NCBI RefSeq assembly: GCF_043641665.1
Contig: NC_092183.1
Location: 20,231,001 to 20,295,000 of the forward strand
Direction of reading: 5' to 3'
From: Enoplosus armatus
Taxonomy: Eukaryota > Chordata > Actinopteri > Centrarchiformes > Enoplosidae
DNA length: 64,000 nucleotides
In this document: positions 27,401 through 34,990 of the stretch, in pieces
Numbering within the stretch: the first letter of the stretch is position 1
Layout of the letters: every line of letters begins with the position of its first letter
Position numbers and translations under genes: made by a program
The notes under the pieces: model-generated
What the model was told of the DNA's origin: nothing
Seen by the model: the letters and a program-made list of their open reading frames with translations, nothing else
Database searches by the model: none

Positions 27401-30400
27401 ACATTCACTTTTTAATGTAAAATATGTCTTCCTGTGTCCTCCTTGTTTGGGGGCACAGCAAATATTGTTAATTGGGGAAAAAACAGTATTAATGTGTTGT
27501 CTACCGAAGGGGTCGATGAGCTCGATTTGTGGTGCTGGTCCACTGAGTGACACGGTGACCTCTCGGAGGCTGGGGTCAAAGGGCACTTCCCACTTGTTCT
27601 CCTGGGCACTGTCATGGTTGGAGGACAGCAGGTGGACCTTCATGGCCTGAACTGTCTCTTCTACCCACTTTAAAACCTGGCAGAAAGAGAAAAAAGGCAT
27701 CACAAAACTGTGACAGAGCTGCATGTCACGCTGGAGGAGTCACATTTGTTGGCTGGGATCCCATCGAACGCAAACTGTCAGGGATCCCCCTCTCAGCTTA
27801 GAAAGACAGGACGAGGACAGGAAGGACACCATTGTGGCCTTTCCTTGAAAGCCCCCCACCAGCCCCTTCCCTGCCCAAGCAGCAGGCTGCTCTTTGTCTT
27901 CGTACTATTCTTTCATCGCAAAAGTATTCCTCAGAGGGATTTTGCCTAAACAAAGGGAAAGTGAAACAGCTCAACTGTCAAACTGATAACATACAGTTTT
28001 CTGCACTCTCAAGCATGTATTCCCAGAAGAGCGTCTCTCACAGTGGAAGTCTGTCAGGCAGCAGTCCCCCCTCCTGAAACACAGCTTTCATCAATCATAA
28101 GGCTAGTTCCTCAGAATAGAAAGCAGGGGTGGATGTGTGGGGGAATGCGCCTTTGTTTTAGGAACACACTTAAACTGTATATTCCATGCTATCAACCCGA
28201 CTAATACGCAGGACCATTTCTGGACAGAAACGGCGGGCTGTTTTCCACTTTTCTGTTGAATCGGTTAAGCTTAAGAAGCCAGATGAGGTCAGACAGTGAC
28301 ACATTAGGATTGCGGGAGGCTCACTTCTTAAATGAGTCATCCCACCACTCAGAGCAAAGATTACCCAAAGTCTGACATAATGGTTGACAGTTTGATTATA
28401 TTTAATGGCAAAAACAATCATTACATAGACTATAATGTCCCTCAGTTGCTCTACACAGAAATATTTGACAATATAGAATTTCAGTTTTGACAGCTGCTTG
28501 ACCTTCTAGGTATAATCATTATCATGGTGTTGAATAAGAATACAGTTTTCCTTTTGTTTCCTCTAAAATGAAAACAGAAGCAGAAAAACCCGTTGATAGT
28601 TCGCAGTCTCATTTTAGTGGCCACAACGGACCGAACGTGTTCCATCTTCCAAATGCTTAACAAGCAACTGCTGTCTAGTATTTGTTTTGACCTCATATGG
28701 AGAGGCATTGTGGCTGAGCAGTGTCTGCAATGAAACAAACTGAAAACATCTCTTCCGCGGGCCCTTGGAGACGGAGCCAACGGCAAGACATTTTAAGACA
28801 TTCACGAAAACGAGCAAAAACTGAAACAAGGAAAGCCTTTGATAATTTAATTATCAGGCCTCCGCTTTTTGTCTATCAGGTCCACTGGGTGCTGACAGCA
28901 GCTGGTTCCTCTCGCCGTTTTTACAACTGGAAACAGCTGTAATGTCTGCCACATGTGCAGCCATCACCAGCAGAGCAGGAAACCGCTAAGAAGTGACCTA
29001 CATCTGCCCCAGGATAGTGTCTATTTCTTATGCAAGAGAGCAGAGAGGAGTGGGCATTGCTTTGCCCTTTAGAGCTCAGATAAAAGGAAGTGGCGCGCAG
29101 AGATGGGACGACTTGCTGTCTGGGCCATGGTAGGTCTGGAGGAGCACGCTGAGTTCTGCGGCCACTCCCTGTCTCAGCCACTGGGAATGCAGAGGATCTT
29201 AAGTCCTGTGAAACCTCATCCGGCGTGTCTCAGTTGAACAGGCTTACAGGGCTGTTACAGGAAGGACCCCCCTCTGCTATTCATAGAACCATGACAGATG
29301 AGAAGGGTTAGCTAAGGCTGATGATGCTGAATTCCCCTCACTCCTCCAGGTACATTACCTGCAAAAGAAATACGTGGCCGCGCTGCGGTTTAGCACAACA
29401 GCTTGACTTCAGACCTCCCAGTGGGCAAGGGTCAGCCTAGTCCTTACCCGGGTTTAAACACCACAACTGCCCACATTTGCAGGAAGATGTCCCGCTACTT
29501 ATTAGAGCGAATCAGTCCCAGATGGACCCCCTGCTCCTTCTCAGTGGGTGTTTTGACACACCTGCCGAGGCTTTGCCTGTCACAAGTGGCCTGTATTTGA
29601 GAGAGGCAGCTACAACACAGATGGTGCCTTTGTTTAGCTCACGCAGGAAGACGACTGAGGATAAATGTTACCTGGGTTACATTTTATGGCTGACAACCAT
29701 TACCAGCCCCTTAACTCACTACTGTATCCACGTAATGAGGAAACCATAAGGGCAATGTTTGAAATGACTCTTCAAGGCACCCAAGTTGAGAGTATGTGCA
29801 GCTTTCGTCGGCAGAAACACGCAACAACTGGCCGTATCCTATGCTGCAAAACCGCATCTTCATTACATGTTTCTTTCAAACCCTGTTTCTGATGCAAGCG
29901 GACATCACAGCCCTCATTCTCGATCAGCGCTTCAGGCTACCGATGACTAAGGATGGCATCATTACCATGACGAGCACAGATCATGGTCCAGGTTTGACAG
30001 CACATTAGCGAGGCTTTCTTGTCGGCACTCTTGTTAGCAGATCCTCTCTCGTTGATCATAACCAGTCAAATTTAAAGAGTGTAAAGAGCGCGCGATACGT
30101 GGAGCTGACAATGAGCTGTTGTGTGAGGACTTGGAGCCAACTCCGCTGGGCAGCTGTGTTGGAAGGAGGGAAGCCATGACAGATCATATCCTGGGATTAG
30201 AGAGTAAAATAAGCAGTCTGTTTTCTCCCCCCCCCACCCCCCCCGGAGACCACAAAAAGATTTTGTATATTTGATTTGGCCGCACTTTATTAAACTGCCA
30301 TTAAGACGGAATATTTTGGTTACATTTGTAGTACTTCTGAGGTTTTTAAGGATTAAAGGATTTGCATTAATTTGGTAAAAGCATGCCACCCAAGAGCTAT

Positions 30401-30730
30401 AATCGCACAGGTCCAAAAAAAAAACGACTGACATACAGTAATTCAATGTGGATCCAAGAAAAATGTGGTCATAAGTATGCACATGTTTACATGTAACAGT
30501 ACACTAAGAACATGTCAAAATATTTAAGCCTACTTTTTCACGAAGCCATCTGGGGTTGAGGTGTGAGGGCTAGAGTGAATTAGGTCTCCTATTCCCTTAA
30601 TACCACAACACAAAAATGACGTTCAAACACTCCTTAAACAGCTGGCAGGATTATGGCGTGATAATGAACCGAGCTGCCCCACACACAGGCCTTGTTTAGC
30701 TACATGCAAGCATGACTTGACAGGAAACAG

Positions 30731-30770
<40 letters not shown>

Positions 30771-33724
30771 CTAAGTTCAGACGTTCAGTGGGCCACCAGA
30801 GTGCAGAGCTGTTGGCTCCAGCTCAGCGCTGCCCAGCCATCTCCTGTGTTGACATGCAGGATACCAGTGTCTCTTCCAGAGGAAACTCTGGCTTCTTTTA
30901 CGTCTGCCTGGGAAGTGGACCCTGCTGTCTTTGGCTTCTTAGACAGGGCTTCTGTTACAGGCTGCTTCCGATATAAAAGAGTCACTCACCCGTATCATCT
31001 GACCAGGAAGTTTAATATCAGCTTTGGAATCATTTGGTTACACTAAATGAAAACGCTATTATTACATTAGTGGGTCCAGTAGGGTTTGTTTCTCTCCTGC
31101 TCCTGACGTTCATTGTCAGGCGATGTAATGCTTTTTGTATTCATGTACGTAACTGAATTCTACTTTAAGAAATCATTCGTTATGTATGTACGGGTTTAAT
31201 AAGGGTTTGGCCAAAGTCACTGTAGTGCCATGTACTCTATCATGCTCTCACCTCGTTGACCTGCTGCTTGTCCAAGTGAAAGATCTGTCCGGAGGAGGTG
31301 GCAGCAATCTCCTCATATGCCCTGTAGCCCGGCTGAGAGCGGTCCCCACAGTCCCCGGTCAACACAAATACAACCTGGGAAGGAAGGGGGCAGGAGAGTT
31401 AAGAGGATTACTACTGTTGAGTGTTTGCTTTCCACGGACTCACTTTCCGTTGGCTCCAAAGTGACGCTAATGCTCATTGTCATGCCCCACGTAGAGGCTG
31501 AGACTGAGTAACTTTGAAGAAACTTTCCCCTGCTCAGCTGAGCATCGGGGAACTTCATTGGAATGTAGATCTTTCACAGCATGCCACTGTATTCCTTTTG
31601 TTATAGCGGGTGATACATGCAAATATACTCAAAAACTCTGTGGGCCGGGACTTGTATTTCAAGCTTCAGATTTAACCATTCACACATCTCGTAAACAGCA
31701 TTTTGATCATTATGGGAGAGTTAAACAAGAATAATGAAATGCTTGCATACATGTTTTTTGTACCATTTTTACATGCTGTAGCTGCGGTCATGGAGGAACC
31801 TCAGCCAACATTGGGCTGATACAGTGTGTATGTATCTAGCCCTGATCTGTGAGAACCTCACAACCCCTTACAGTTTCTAGGACTGTACCTGTGATTGACG
31901 GAGCTGCACCAGCTGCAGAACATCCCTTTTTAGGCGGTAGTCTTTGGCTCTGGCGTCAGTGAAGACGTAGATGAAGGATCCAGGCAGGGAAACTTCCAAG
32001 GCTTTCTTTATGGCTCCTATACTCATCTCAGGGCAGTCGCCCCCACCCTGGGTGACAGAATCACACTTGATCAAATACTCCTGGAAGAACTCCAAATATC
32101 TTATTTTAAACTTGAACAACTTGAACAACTCTGTCATTATGGGAAATGTTACATAGAAATATTTTAAACATAATACTCATTAAAGCAACACTAAGCAACT
32201 TTTGAAAGAAGAAATAAGACAATATGCCGTTTAGAAATGAAAAGTTGAATTCATGTGCAAATTGGCTCCCTTCTCAATTCAAAGCACTCAGGGGTTTTAC
32301 CACTACAGCCTCACTTGGTCTGGCGTGACCAGTGGCTGACGGTGGCTAATGTCAGCAAACCTAAGATACATATTACTGTGTAACTGATATTCCTGAGTCG
32401 GTTTTATGATTCTTCTCTGATTGTGCTACTGTTGCACTACGTTATACCATTATCTCATTCATGTCCCTTGTGGCCACAGTAGCTACTGTTCAGTAAAAGT
32501 TACATATGCTGGCTTTAAGCAACGGCAGTCCACATGGCTATAGCTTGGTTTAGTGTGGAACAATCCAGTGGTCCCAATCCGATAGAATAACTATTTCATG
32601 TGTTCTGGTTCCCACCTGGACAAACAGCTCTTGCAGATCCTGCTGGAACTTCTTTGGGTCGGTGGTGATGGACACAGGGCCGATATCTGCAAGGTTGGAA
32701 ATGCATACTATCAAAGATCCCAAACAGAGACCGAACAAAGTAAAAACCAAGTCAGCTTAATAAGAGACGGTCTGGTTGTGATACAATAGCGTAGAAATAT
32801 TCAACCCAACTGAATAAGCACTTCAGTCTAACTTTTTTCTTCAAACAATTCAGCCTCTGTGGACAGAGAAAAGGCATCTACAGCATCACAATCCCAGATA
32901 AACCACAGCCTAATTTATCAGGACCAGAGTGATGCCCTGTAGCTTTTGTGCGAGACATGAATACCAATCACACACACCACACAGCACAAGATGGGGCTTG
33001 ACAAATATACACTGTTCAGGTTTTGTTTTACACAAAGTTCGGATGACGACGGAATAATAATTTTCTGCAGCTGTAGTCAGCATTTTCTACCGGGCGACTT
33101 CCTCGGGACTCCAAGCAGCAGCAGACCGACCAGCGTGACGGATAAGAGCCTGTCAGGGCCTGACACTTACTTGGACGCCCTCTGGGGCCAATCGATGCAA
33201 CTGTAAACATTAACCAATACACAGAGAGCGCATTGTTTTTGCTAGAGAACTCTGTTGCCCATAAACACAAGTCTTTCATTACAGTTATTACAGAGAAGTC
33301 CTTCATCAGGTAGGATGGAGCTTCAGGATTTCTGTGTGCGTCCGTGCTTGTTTTTCCGACTGTCAAATACCGTTTGGAAGTATCATTGTGAGACTAATGA
33401 CATGGAGCTTACAGACATGTGTCAAGCTGATGACATTTCTAACTCATTCTCAGGTTTTCTTCCAACAGTGGAGGCTTTCAAGTCCTTGTCTCCTCCTCAT
33501 GAGCGACTGTAAAACACTGACAGCACTGTCACGCCTCTTTGTCCGCCACCACGGCTTCTTTGCAACCTTGGAAGTTTACAAGGTCCCCAGAGGCAGGGCA
33601 CATTAAACACAGACAAAATGTGGTGTTAGTGCAGCCTCTTCCCCCCCTGGCTTGCTAAACTGGGGGCTACGAGGGTTTTCCGGAGGCTTGGATGGAGGAG
33701 AGGGAGGGGTGGGGTGGGGTAGGG

Positions 33725-33764
<40 letters not shown>

Positions 33765-34623
33765 GGGGGGGGGTGATTGGGGTAATTACACACAAGCAGA
33801 CAGCATATGCTTCTCATCAGTGCTCAAACACCCTCCCCCATTAGAGCACTCTTATTTTTCAAGCAGCAGCTTTCCCGTATAGGACGACAGATGCCAGGGG
33901 GCGAAGAGCCTTACCTGTCCCACGGACCCCTCACTCTAAAAGCTCACATATTCCTGCTTCACGTCTGCAGTTTGAGCTCAAATGTGTGGCTCCTGCAACA
34001 TGTGCTACAGGTTCTGAGATGTGTCGCAGTTTGCTGCTCCTGTGATACTTTCAAGTAAAAAAAAACTATGTAAATGACAGCTACAGAAAAATATCAAATC
34101 AGGGGCAATGTAAGCTACAATGCTGCTGAGTTTGTAATAATGCAAAAAGAAGGCTGTTGGTTACTCTGTTGCCCGGACCTGGCAACCCAATCTGACGATT
34201 TTGGCTGATTTGTTTAATGCTGCGTACAATTTCTTAATTATATGGATTATCCACAAACATATTTAAGAATTCAAGACAACCAAAAATGTGTCAATTGTGT
34301 AGCTGACTAATTAAAGAACAGTCATTAGTTACCGTGTTTGAAAGTGCGTTCGGTCAAAAGGTACCTGGGTCATGGAAGGGGACCAGGACAAAGTTTTTGA
34401 TGGGTCTGGTCCTCCGGTTGAGGGTCTTCTCCAGGATCCGTGAGGCGCCCTCTATCACCTGCTTCAGATCGTCGTACATGGAGCCGGTAACATCGAACAC
34501 AAAGGCCAGGGTCGAGGCGCTGTCACCGGATCCACCATCCTCCTCAGCCCGGGGTACTGCCAAGATCCTGTGCGCGCTGATACAGAGCGCCAAGACTAGG
34601 CACTTTAAAAAGACGCGGGTCAT
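1..34623 (-). CDS. hmcn2: Hemicentin (hmcn2), N-terminal part, 63 coding exons, runs off the left edge
   Basis: Hemicentins are giant secreted extracellular-matrix proteins that form tracks at epithelial and basement-membrane junctions. Seen: a hydrophobic signal peptide, a vWA domain (about residues 38-204), a hemicentin linker region (205-425) and 30 complete I-set Ig domains plus the start of a 31st. Coding exons in transcript order are 34365-34623, 32616-32686, 31889-32047, 31252-31374, 27505-27676, 27275-27381, 27065-27185, 26712-26975, then the Ig exons listed under each Ig entry. All 63 exons join in phase (9,729 nt, 3,243 codons) with no stop. The family is known to continue with further Ig, G2F and EGF domains, which would lie left of position 1. 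Adjacent ncs1 in the same orientation favours hmcn2 over hmcn1; that choice is inference, while hemicentin itself is near certain. Confidence 0.95.
566..835 (-). CDS. hmcn2: hmcn2 Ig domain 29 (single exon 61)
   Basis: A whole domain in 270 nt: [19 protein letters not shown] and [11 protein letters not shown]. Confidence 0.94.
1002..1552 (-). CDS. hmcn2: hmcn2 Ig domain 28 (exons 59-60)
   Basis: Exons 1418-1552 and 1002-1136, phase-1 intron. The signature is [19 protein letters not shown] and [11 protein letters not shown]. Confidence 0.92.
1640..2057 (-). CDS. hmcn2: hmcn2 Ig domain 27 (exons 57-58)
   Basis: Exons 1893-2057 and 1640-1747, phase-1 intron (LPTG|VLEI). The signature is [19 protein letters not shown] and [11 protein letters not shown]. 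Confidence 0.92.
2146..2516 (-). CDS. hmcn2: hmcn2 Ig domain 26 (exons 55-56)
   Basis: Exons 2360-2516 and 2146-2267, phase-2 intron. The signature is [19 protein letters not shown] and [11 protein letters not shown]. Confidence 0.91.
2678..3092 (-). CDS. hmcn2: hmcn2 Ig domain 25 (exons 53-54)
   Basis: Exons 2948-3092 and 2678-2805, phase-2 intron. The donor (AAAAA|GTTGGT) is weak but gives the in-frame join QENKK|YTLLSEG. The signature is [19 protein letters not shown] and [11 protein letters not shown]. Confidence 0.9.
3184..3562 (-). CDS. hmcn2: hmcn2 Ig domain 24 (exons 51-52)
   Basis: Exons 3426-3562 and 3184-3325, joined in phase 0 (EAKLQ|LGGRI). The signature is [19 protein letters not shown] and [11 protein letters not shown]. 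Confidence 0.92.
4282..4938 (-). CDS. hmcn2: hmcn2 Ig domain 23 (exons 49-50)
   Basis: Exons 4748-4938 and 4282-4363. The signature is [19 protein letters not shown] and [12 protein letters not shown]. The acceptor at 4363/4364 (TTTAAAG|GTCGAG) gives the only in-phase join (RISKVQ|VEDAG). A longer open stretch up to 4422 is not used because it puts the junction out of phase. Confidence 0.9.
5040..5318 (-). CDS. hmcn2: hmcn2 Ig domain 22 (single exon 48)
   Basis: A complete domain in 279 nt: [19 protein letters not shown] and [11 protein letters not shown]. Confidence 0.94.
5412..5779 (-). CDS. hmcn2: hmcn2 Ig domain 21 (exons 46-47)
   Basis: Exons 5596-5779 and 5412-5509, phase-2 intron of 86 nt. 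The signature is [19 protein letters not shown] and [11 protein letters not shown]. Confidence 0.92.
5865..6668 (-). CDS. hmcn2: hmcn2 Ig domain 20 (exons 44-45)
   Basis: Exons 6509-6668 and 5865-5989, phase-2 intron. The signature is [19 protein letters not shown] and [11 protein letters not shown]. The intron contains a CA microsatellite at 6151-6174. Confidence 0.92.
6151..6174. repeat. CA microsatellite
   Basis: About 12 CA units in the intron of hmcn2 Ig domain 20. Confidence 0.9.
6781..7144 (-). CDS. hmcn2: hmcn2 Ig domain 19 (exons 42-43)
   Basis: Exons 7013-7144 and 6781-6924, phase-1 intron (GTPI|ESSLQ). The signature is [19 protein letters not shown] and [11 protein letters not shown]. 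Confidence 0.92.
7227..7867 (-). CDS. hmcn2: hmcn2 Ig domain 18 (exons 40-41)
   Basis: Exons 7671-7867 and 7227-7308, joined in phase 0. The signature is [19 protein letters not shown] and [11 protein letters not shown]. Confidence 0.92.
8069..8471 (-). CDS. hmcn2: hmcn2 Ig domain 17 (exons 38-39)
   Basis: Exons 8310-8471 and 8069-8182, phase-1 intron carrying a short TA tract next to the acceptor. The signature is [19 protein letters not shown] and [11 protein letters not shown]. Confidence 0.92.
8642..9011 (-). CDS. hmcn2: hmcn2 Ig domain 16 (exons 36-37)
   Basis: Exons 8824-9011 and 8642-8738, joined in phase 0 (GTQLQ|LLSVQ). The signature is [19 protein letters not shown] and [10 protein letters not shown]. 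Confidence 0.92.
9108..9543 (-). CDS. hmcn2: hmcn2 Ig domain 15 with acidic insertion (exons 34-35)
   Basis: Exons 9328-9543 and 9108-9221, phase-1 intron. The signature is [19 protein letters not shown] and [11 protein letters not shown]. The first exon is long (216 nt) because of an acidic loop ([14 protein letters not shown]) before the B strand. Confidence 0.92.
9746..10772 (-). CDS. hmcn2: hmcn2 Ig domain 14 (exons 32-33)
   Basis: Exons 10630-10772 and 9746-9896, joined in phase 0 (KDGQ|LLTGN). The signature is [19 protein letters not shown] and [10 protein letters not shown]. The intron contains a dispersed element at 9987-10195. Confidence 0.92.
9987..10195. repeat. Dispersed repeat copy inside an hmcn2 intron
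   Basis: Starts GAACTCCACTGATTTTACAC, the same terminus as the element at 43135. It then matches 43690-44030 in inverse orientation (CTAGCATAACACAC and TGGGTAATGTAGGAGCCAG). Confidence 0.5.
10859..11137 (-). CDS. hmcn2: hmcn2 Ig domain 13 (single exon 31)
   Basis: A whole domain in a 279-nt exon: [19 protein letters not shown] and [11 protein letters not shown]. Confidence 0.93.
11448..11839 (-). CDS. hmcn2: hmcn2 Ig domain 12 (exons 29-30)
   Basis: Exons 11713-11839 and 11448-11605, phase-2 intron. The signature is [19 protein letters not shown] and [11 protein letters not shown]. The motif SRDG occurs twice, once on each side of the splice junction (SRDGEVLSRDGD). Confidence 0.9.
12059..12490 (-). 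CDS. hmcn2: hmcn2 Ig domain 11 (exons 27-28)
   Basis: Exons 12360-12490 and 12059-12203, joined in phase 0 (KDGHL|VDSPG). The signature is [19 protein letters not shown] and [10 protein letters not shown]. Confidence 0.92.
12580..14757 (-). CDS. hmcn2: hmcn2 Ig domain 10 (exons 25-26)
   Basis: Exons 14674-14757 and 12580-12771. This split is unusual: the first exon is only 84 nt and ends right after the first Ig cysteine (VIIPCPAEG), so the second exon carries [12 protein letters not shown] through FKCVATN. The intervening 1.9-kb intron is phase 1. Confidence 0.9.
12772..14673 (-). other. hmcn2 intron 25
   Basis: Splits Ig domain 10. It holds short open frames around 13139-13501 without splice support, the TGCC repeat and a CA tract near 14252-14272. 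No gene is seen. Confidence 0.85.
13902..13923. repeat. TGCC tetranucleotide repeat
   Basis: Five to six TGCC units in an hmcn2 intron. Confidence 0.9.
15712..15963 (-). CDS. hmcn2: hmcn2 Ig domain 9 (single exon 24)
   Basis: A 252-nt exon carries the whole domain: [19 protein letters not shown] and [11 protein letters not shown]. Both flanking introns are phase 1. Confidence 0.93.
16161..19051 (-). CDS. hmcn2: hmcn2 Ig domain 8 (exons 22-23)
   Basis: Exons 18892-19051 and 16161-16288, separated by a 2.6-kb intron that holds the hairpin described separately. The signature is [19 protein letters not shown] and [11 protein letters not shown]. The intron is phase 2. Confidence 0.92.
16289..18891 (-). 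other. hmcn2 intron 22
   Basis: Holds the hairpin at 16483-16519 and a pyrimidine-rich open stretch (18127-18816, plus strand) that I do not consider coding. Near its end there is a short tandem of GTGAGGTATG-like units (18793-18816). Confidence 0.85.
16483..16519. repeat. Intronic hairpin, 15-bp arms, 7-nt loop
   Basis: The arms 16483-16497 (ACTGGCTGGCCGGTG) and 16505-16519 (CACCGGGCAGCCAGT) pair with a single mismatch around a TTTATAG loop. The arms are GC-rich in an AT-rich intron. Confidence 0.75.
19223..20839 (-). CDS. hmcn2: hmcn2 Ig domain 7 (exons 20-21)
   Basis: Exons 20727-20839 and 19223-19382, joined in phase 0 after IVWSK across a 1,344-nt intron. The signature is [15 protein letters not shown] and [12 protein letters not shown]. 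Confidence 0.92.
21140..21366. repeat. Dispersed fish repeat fragment
   Basis: Contains CTTGACATTTTGGGAAATAG, CTTCCAGTCTTTGTTCCAAG followed by CTAAGCTAA, and a closing TCACTATTCCTTTAA. I recognise this as a common repeated sequence in fish genomes but cannot assign a family name. It lies in the intron between hmcn2 exons 19 and 20. Confidence 0.5.
21383..21741 (-). CDS. hmcn2: hmcn2 Ig domain 6 (exons 18-19)
   Basis: Exons 21614-21741 and 21383-21527, joined in phase 0 (NGKS|VQLNG). The Ig cysteines are in SIPCML and [12 protein letters not shown], with the core Trp in RNWSQNG. Confidence 0.92.
21879..23136 (-). CDS. hmcn2: hmcn2 Ig domain 5 (exons 16-17)
   Basis: Exons 22942-23136 and 21879-21974, separated by a 967-nt intron. 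The signature is [17 protein letters not shown] and [12 protein letters not shown]. The junction codon A|GT gives Ser. Confidence 0.92.
23218..23581 (-). CDS. hmcn2: hmcn2 Ig domain 4 (exons 14-15)
   Basis: Exons 23468-23581 and 23218-23376. The signature is [19 protein letters not shown] and [10 protein letters not shown]. The mid-domain intron is phase 1 and falls just after WFKG. Confidence 0.92.
24341..24922 (-). CDS. hmcn2: hmcn2 Ig domain 3 (exons 12-13)
   Basis: Exons 24781-24922 and 24341-24468. The signature is [16 protein letters not shown] and [12 protein letters not shown]. The mid-domain intron is phase 2. Confidence 0.92.
25344..25616 (-). CDS. hmcn2: hmcn2 Ig domain 2 (single exon 11)
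   Basis: A complete I-set Ig in one 273-nt exon flanked by phase-1 introns. The signature is [16 protein letters not shown] and [11 protein letters not shown]. Confidence 0.93.
25870..26596 (-). CDS. hmcn2: hmcn2 Ig domain 1 (exons 9-10)
   Basis: Exons 26452-26596 and 25870-25991. The Ig cysteines are in VIGCSVES and [10 protein letters not shown]. The core Trp of the C strand is replaced by Phe (RLRFTRSG). The mid-domain intron is phase 2. Confidence 0.9.
26712..27676 (-). CDS. hmcn2: hmcn2 exons 5-8: linker region between vWA and the Ig array
   Basis: Exons are 27505-27676, 27275-27381, 27065-27185 and 26712-26975. The encoded stretch includes [58 protein letters not shown] and [17 protein letters not shown], a conserved hemicentin segment upstream of the first Ig. 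The donor of exon 7 (AAAAG|GTGCCA) is non-consensus but is the only phase-compatible choice. Exon 8 appears to use a GC donor. Confidence 0.92.
27677..31251 (-). other. hmcn2 intron 4
   Basis: The largest hmcn2 intron in the window (3.6 kb). It holds a C-run near 30229-30244 and the CA repeat at 30733. No exon or gene was recognised in either strand. Confidence 0.85.
30733..30769. repeat. CA microsatellite
   Basis: About 18 CA units in hmcn2 intron 4. Confidence 0.95.
31252..32686 (-). CDS. hmcn2: hmcn2 exons 2-4: remainder of the vWA domain
   Basis: Exons are 32616-32686 ([14 protein letters not shown]), 31889-32047 ([19 protein letters not shown] then [13 protein letters not shown]) and 31252-31374 ([12 protein letters not shown] then [15 protein letters not shown]). 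GGGDCPE and FTDARAKDY correspond to the later metal-site loop and central beta strand of a vWA fold. Exons 2-4 all end in phase 0. Confidence 0.95.
32180..32518. repeat. About 340-bp MITE-like element in hmcn2 intron 2
   Basis: The left end is TTAAAGCAACACTAAGCAAC. The right end, reverse-complemented, is TTAAAGCCAGCATATGTAAC. Together they form imperfect terminal inverted repeats with TTAA at both outer edges. There is no coding capacity. Confidence 0.6.
32687..34364 (-). other. hmcn2 intron 1
   Basis: A 1.7-kb first intron with the GT/G-run repeat. No coding exon was recognised. Confidence 0.85.
33724..33763. repeat. GT microsatellite with a G run
   Basis: GT units interrupted once by TTTG, followed by a run of Gs, in hmcn2 intron 1. 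Confidence 0.9.
34365..34623 (-). CDS. hmcn2: hmcn2 exon 1: signal peptide and start of vWA domain
   Basis: The start codon is the reverse complement of 34621-34623 and opens [19 protein letters not shown], a basic residue followed by a hydrophobic core typical of a secretory signal. After an acidic spacer comes [13 protein letters not shown], in which D44, T46 and S48 form the metal-ion-dependent adhesion site characteristic of the hemicentin vWA domain. The exon ends in phase 1 at a CAG|GTACCT donor. The start is fixed by the signal peptide and by the A-rich leader immediately before it. Confidence 0.95.
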
Positions 34624-34624
34624 C

Positions 34625-34648
34625 TTTTTTTTTTTTTTTTTTTTTTTT
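34625..34648 (-). repeat. 24-nt A tract in the hmcn2 leader, one base from the start codon
   Basis: On the coding strand 24 consecutive A residues are followed by a single G and then the ATG. Further T-rich runs (A-rich on the coding strand) lie at about 34719-34740. Just upstream is a minimal ATG-CAG-TAA upstream ORF. Confidence 0.85.
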
Positions 34649-34924
34649 AGATTTACTGCATCTGTCTGCTGGGATGAGGCGAATCACATAAACAAAAAGT
34701 AAAAGTAGAAGAAAGTTGTTTTTTTTTTTGTTTTTTTTTTTAAAAAGTTTAGATTTCAAAGCAGTTCAAAGTCTGGGACTACTTCCAATCGGTAGAAAAT
34801 ATATTTGGACCAATACGGCGCAGCTGAAACACATCAAAATCCAGAACAAAAACACTTCCACGGGAGCACATCCGTGCGTAAAGTTTGGAGGAGCGTGCGG
34901 ACTGGCTCTGTGCTGGAGAGCCCC

Positions 34925-34990
34925 TGGAGAGCTGGTGCTCTGACGCTTCAAACGGGGGCGGAGATGGGTATTAAAAGGTTCCCGAGACCC
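34925..34990 (-). promoter_or_regulatory. Probable hmcn2 core promoter
   Basis: On the minus strand a TATA-like CTTTTAATAC (about 34969-34978) is followed about 15 nt downstream by a GC box (CCGCCCCC, about 34953-34962), inside a locally GC-rich stretch ending near 34,865. This would give a 5' UTR of roughly 300 nt. The motifs are seen; the promoter function is inferred. Confidence 0.35.
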
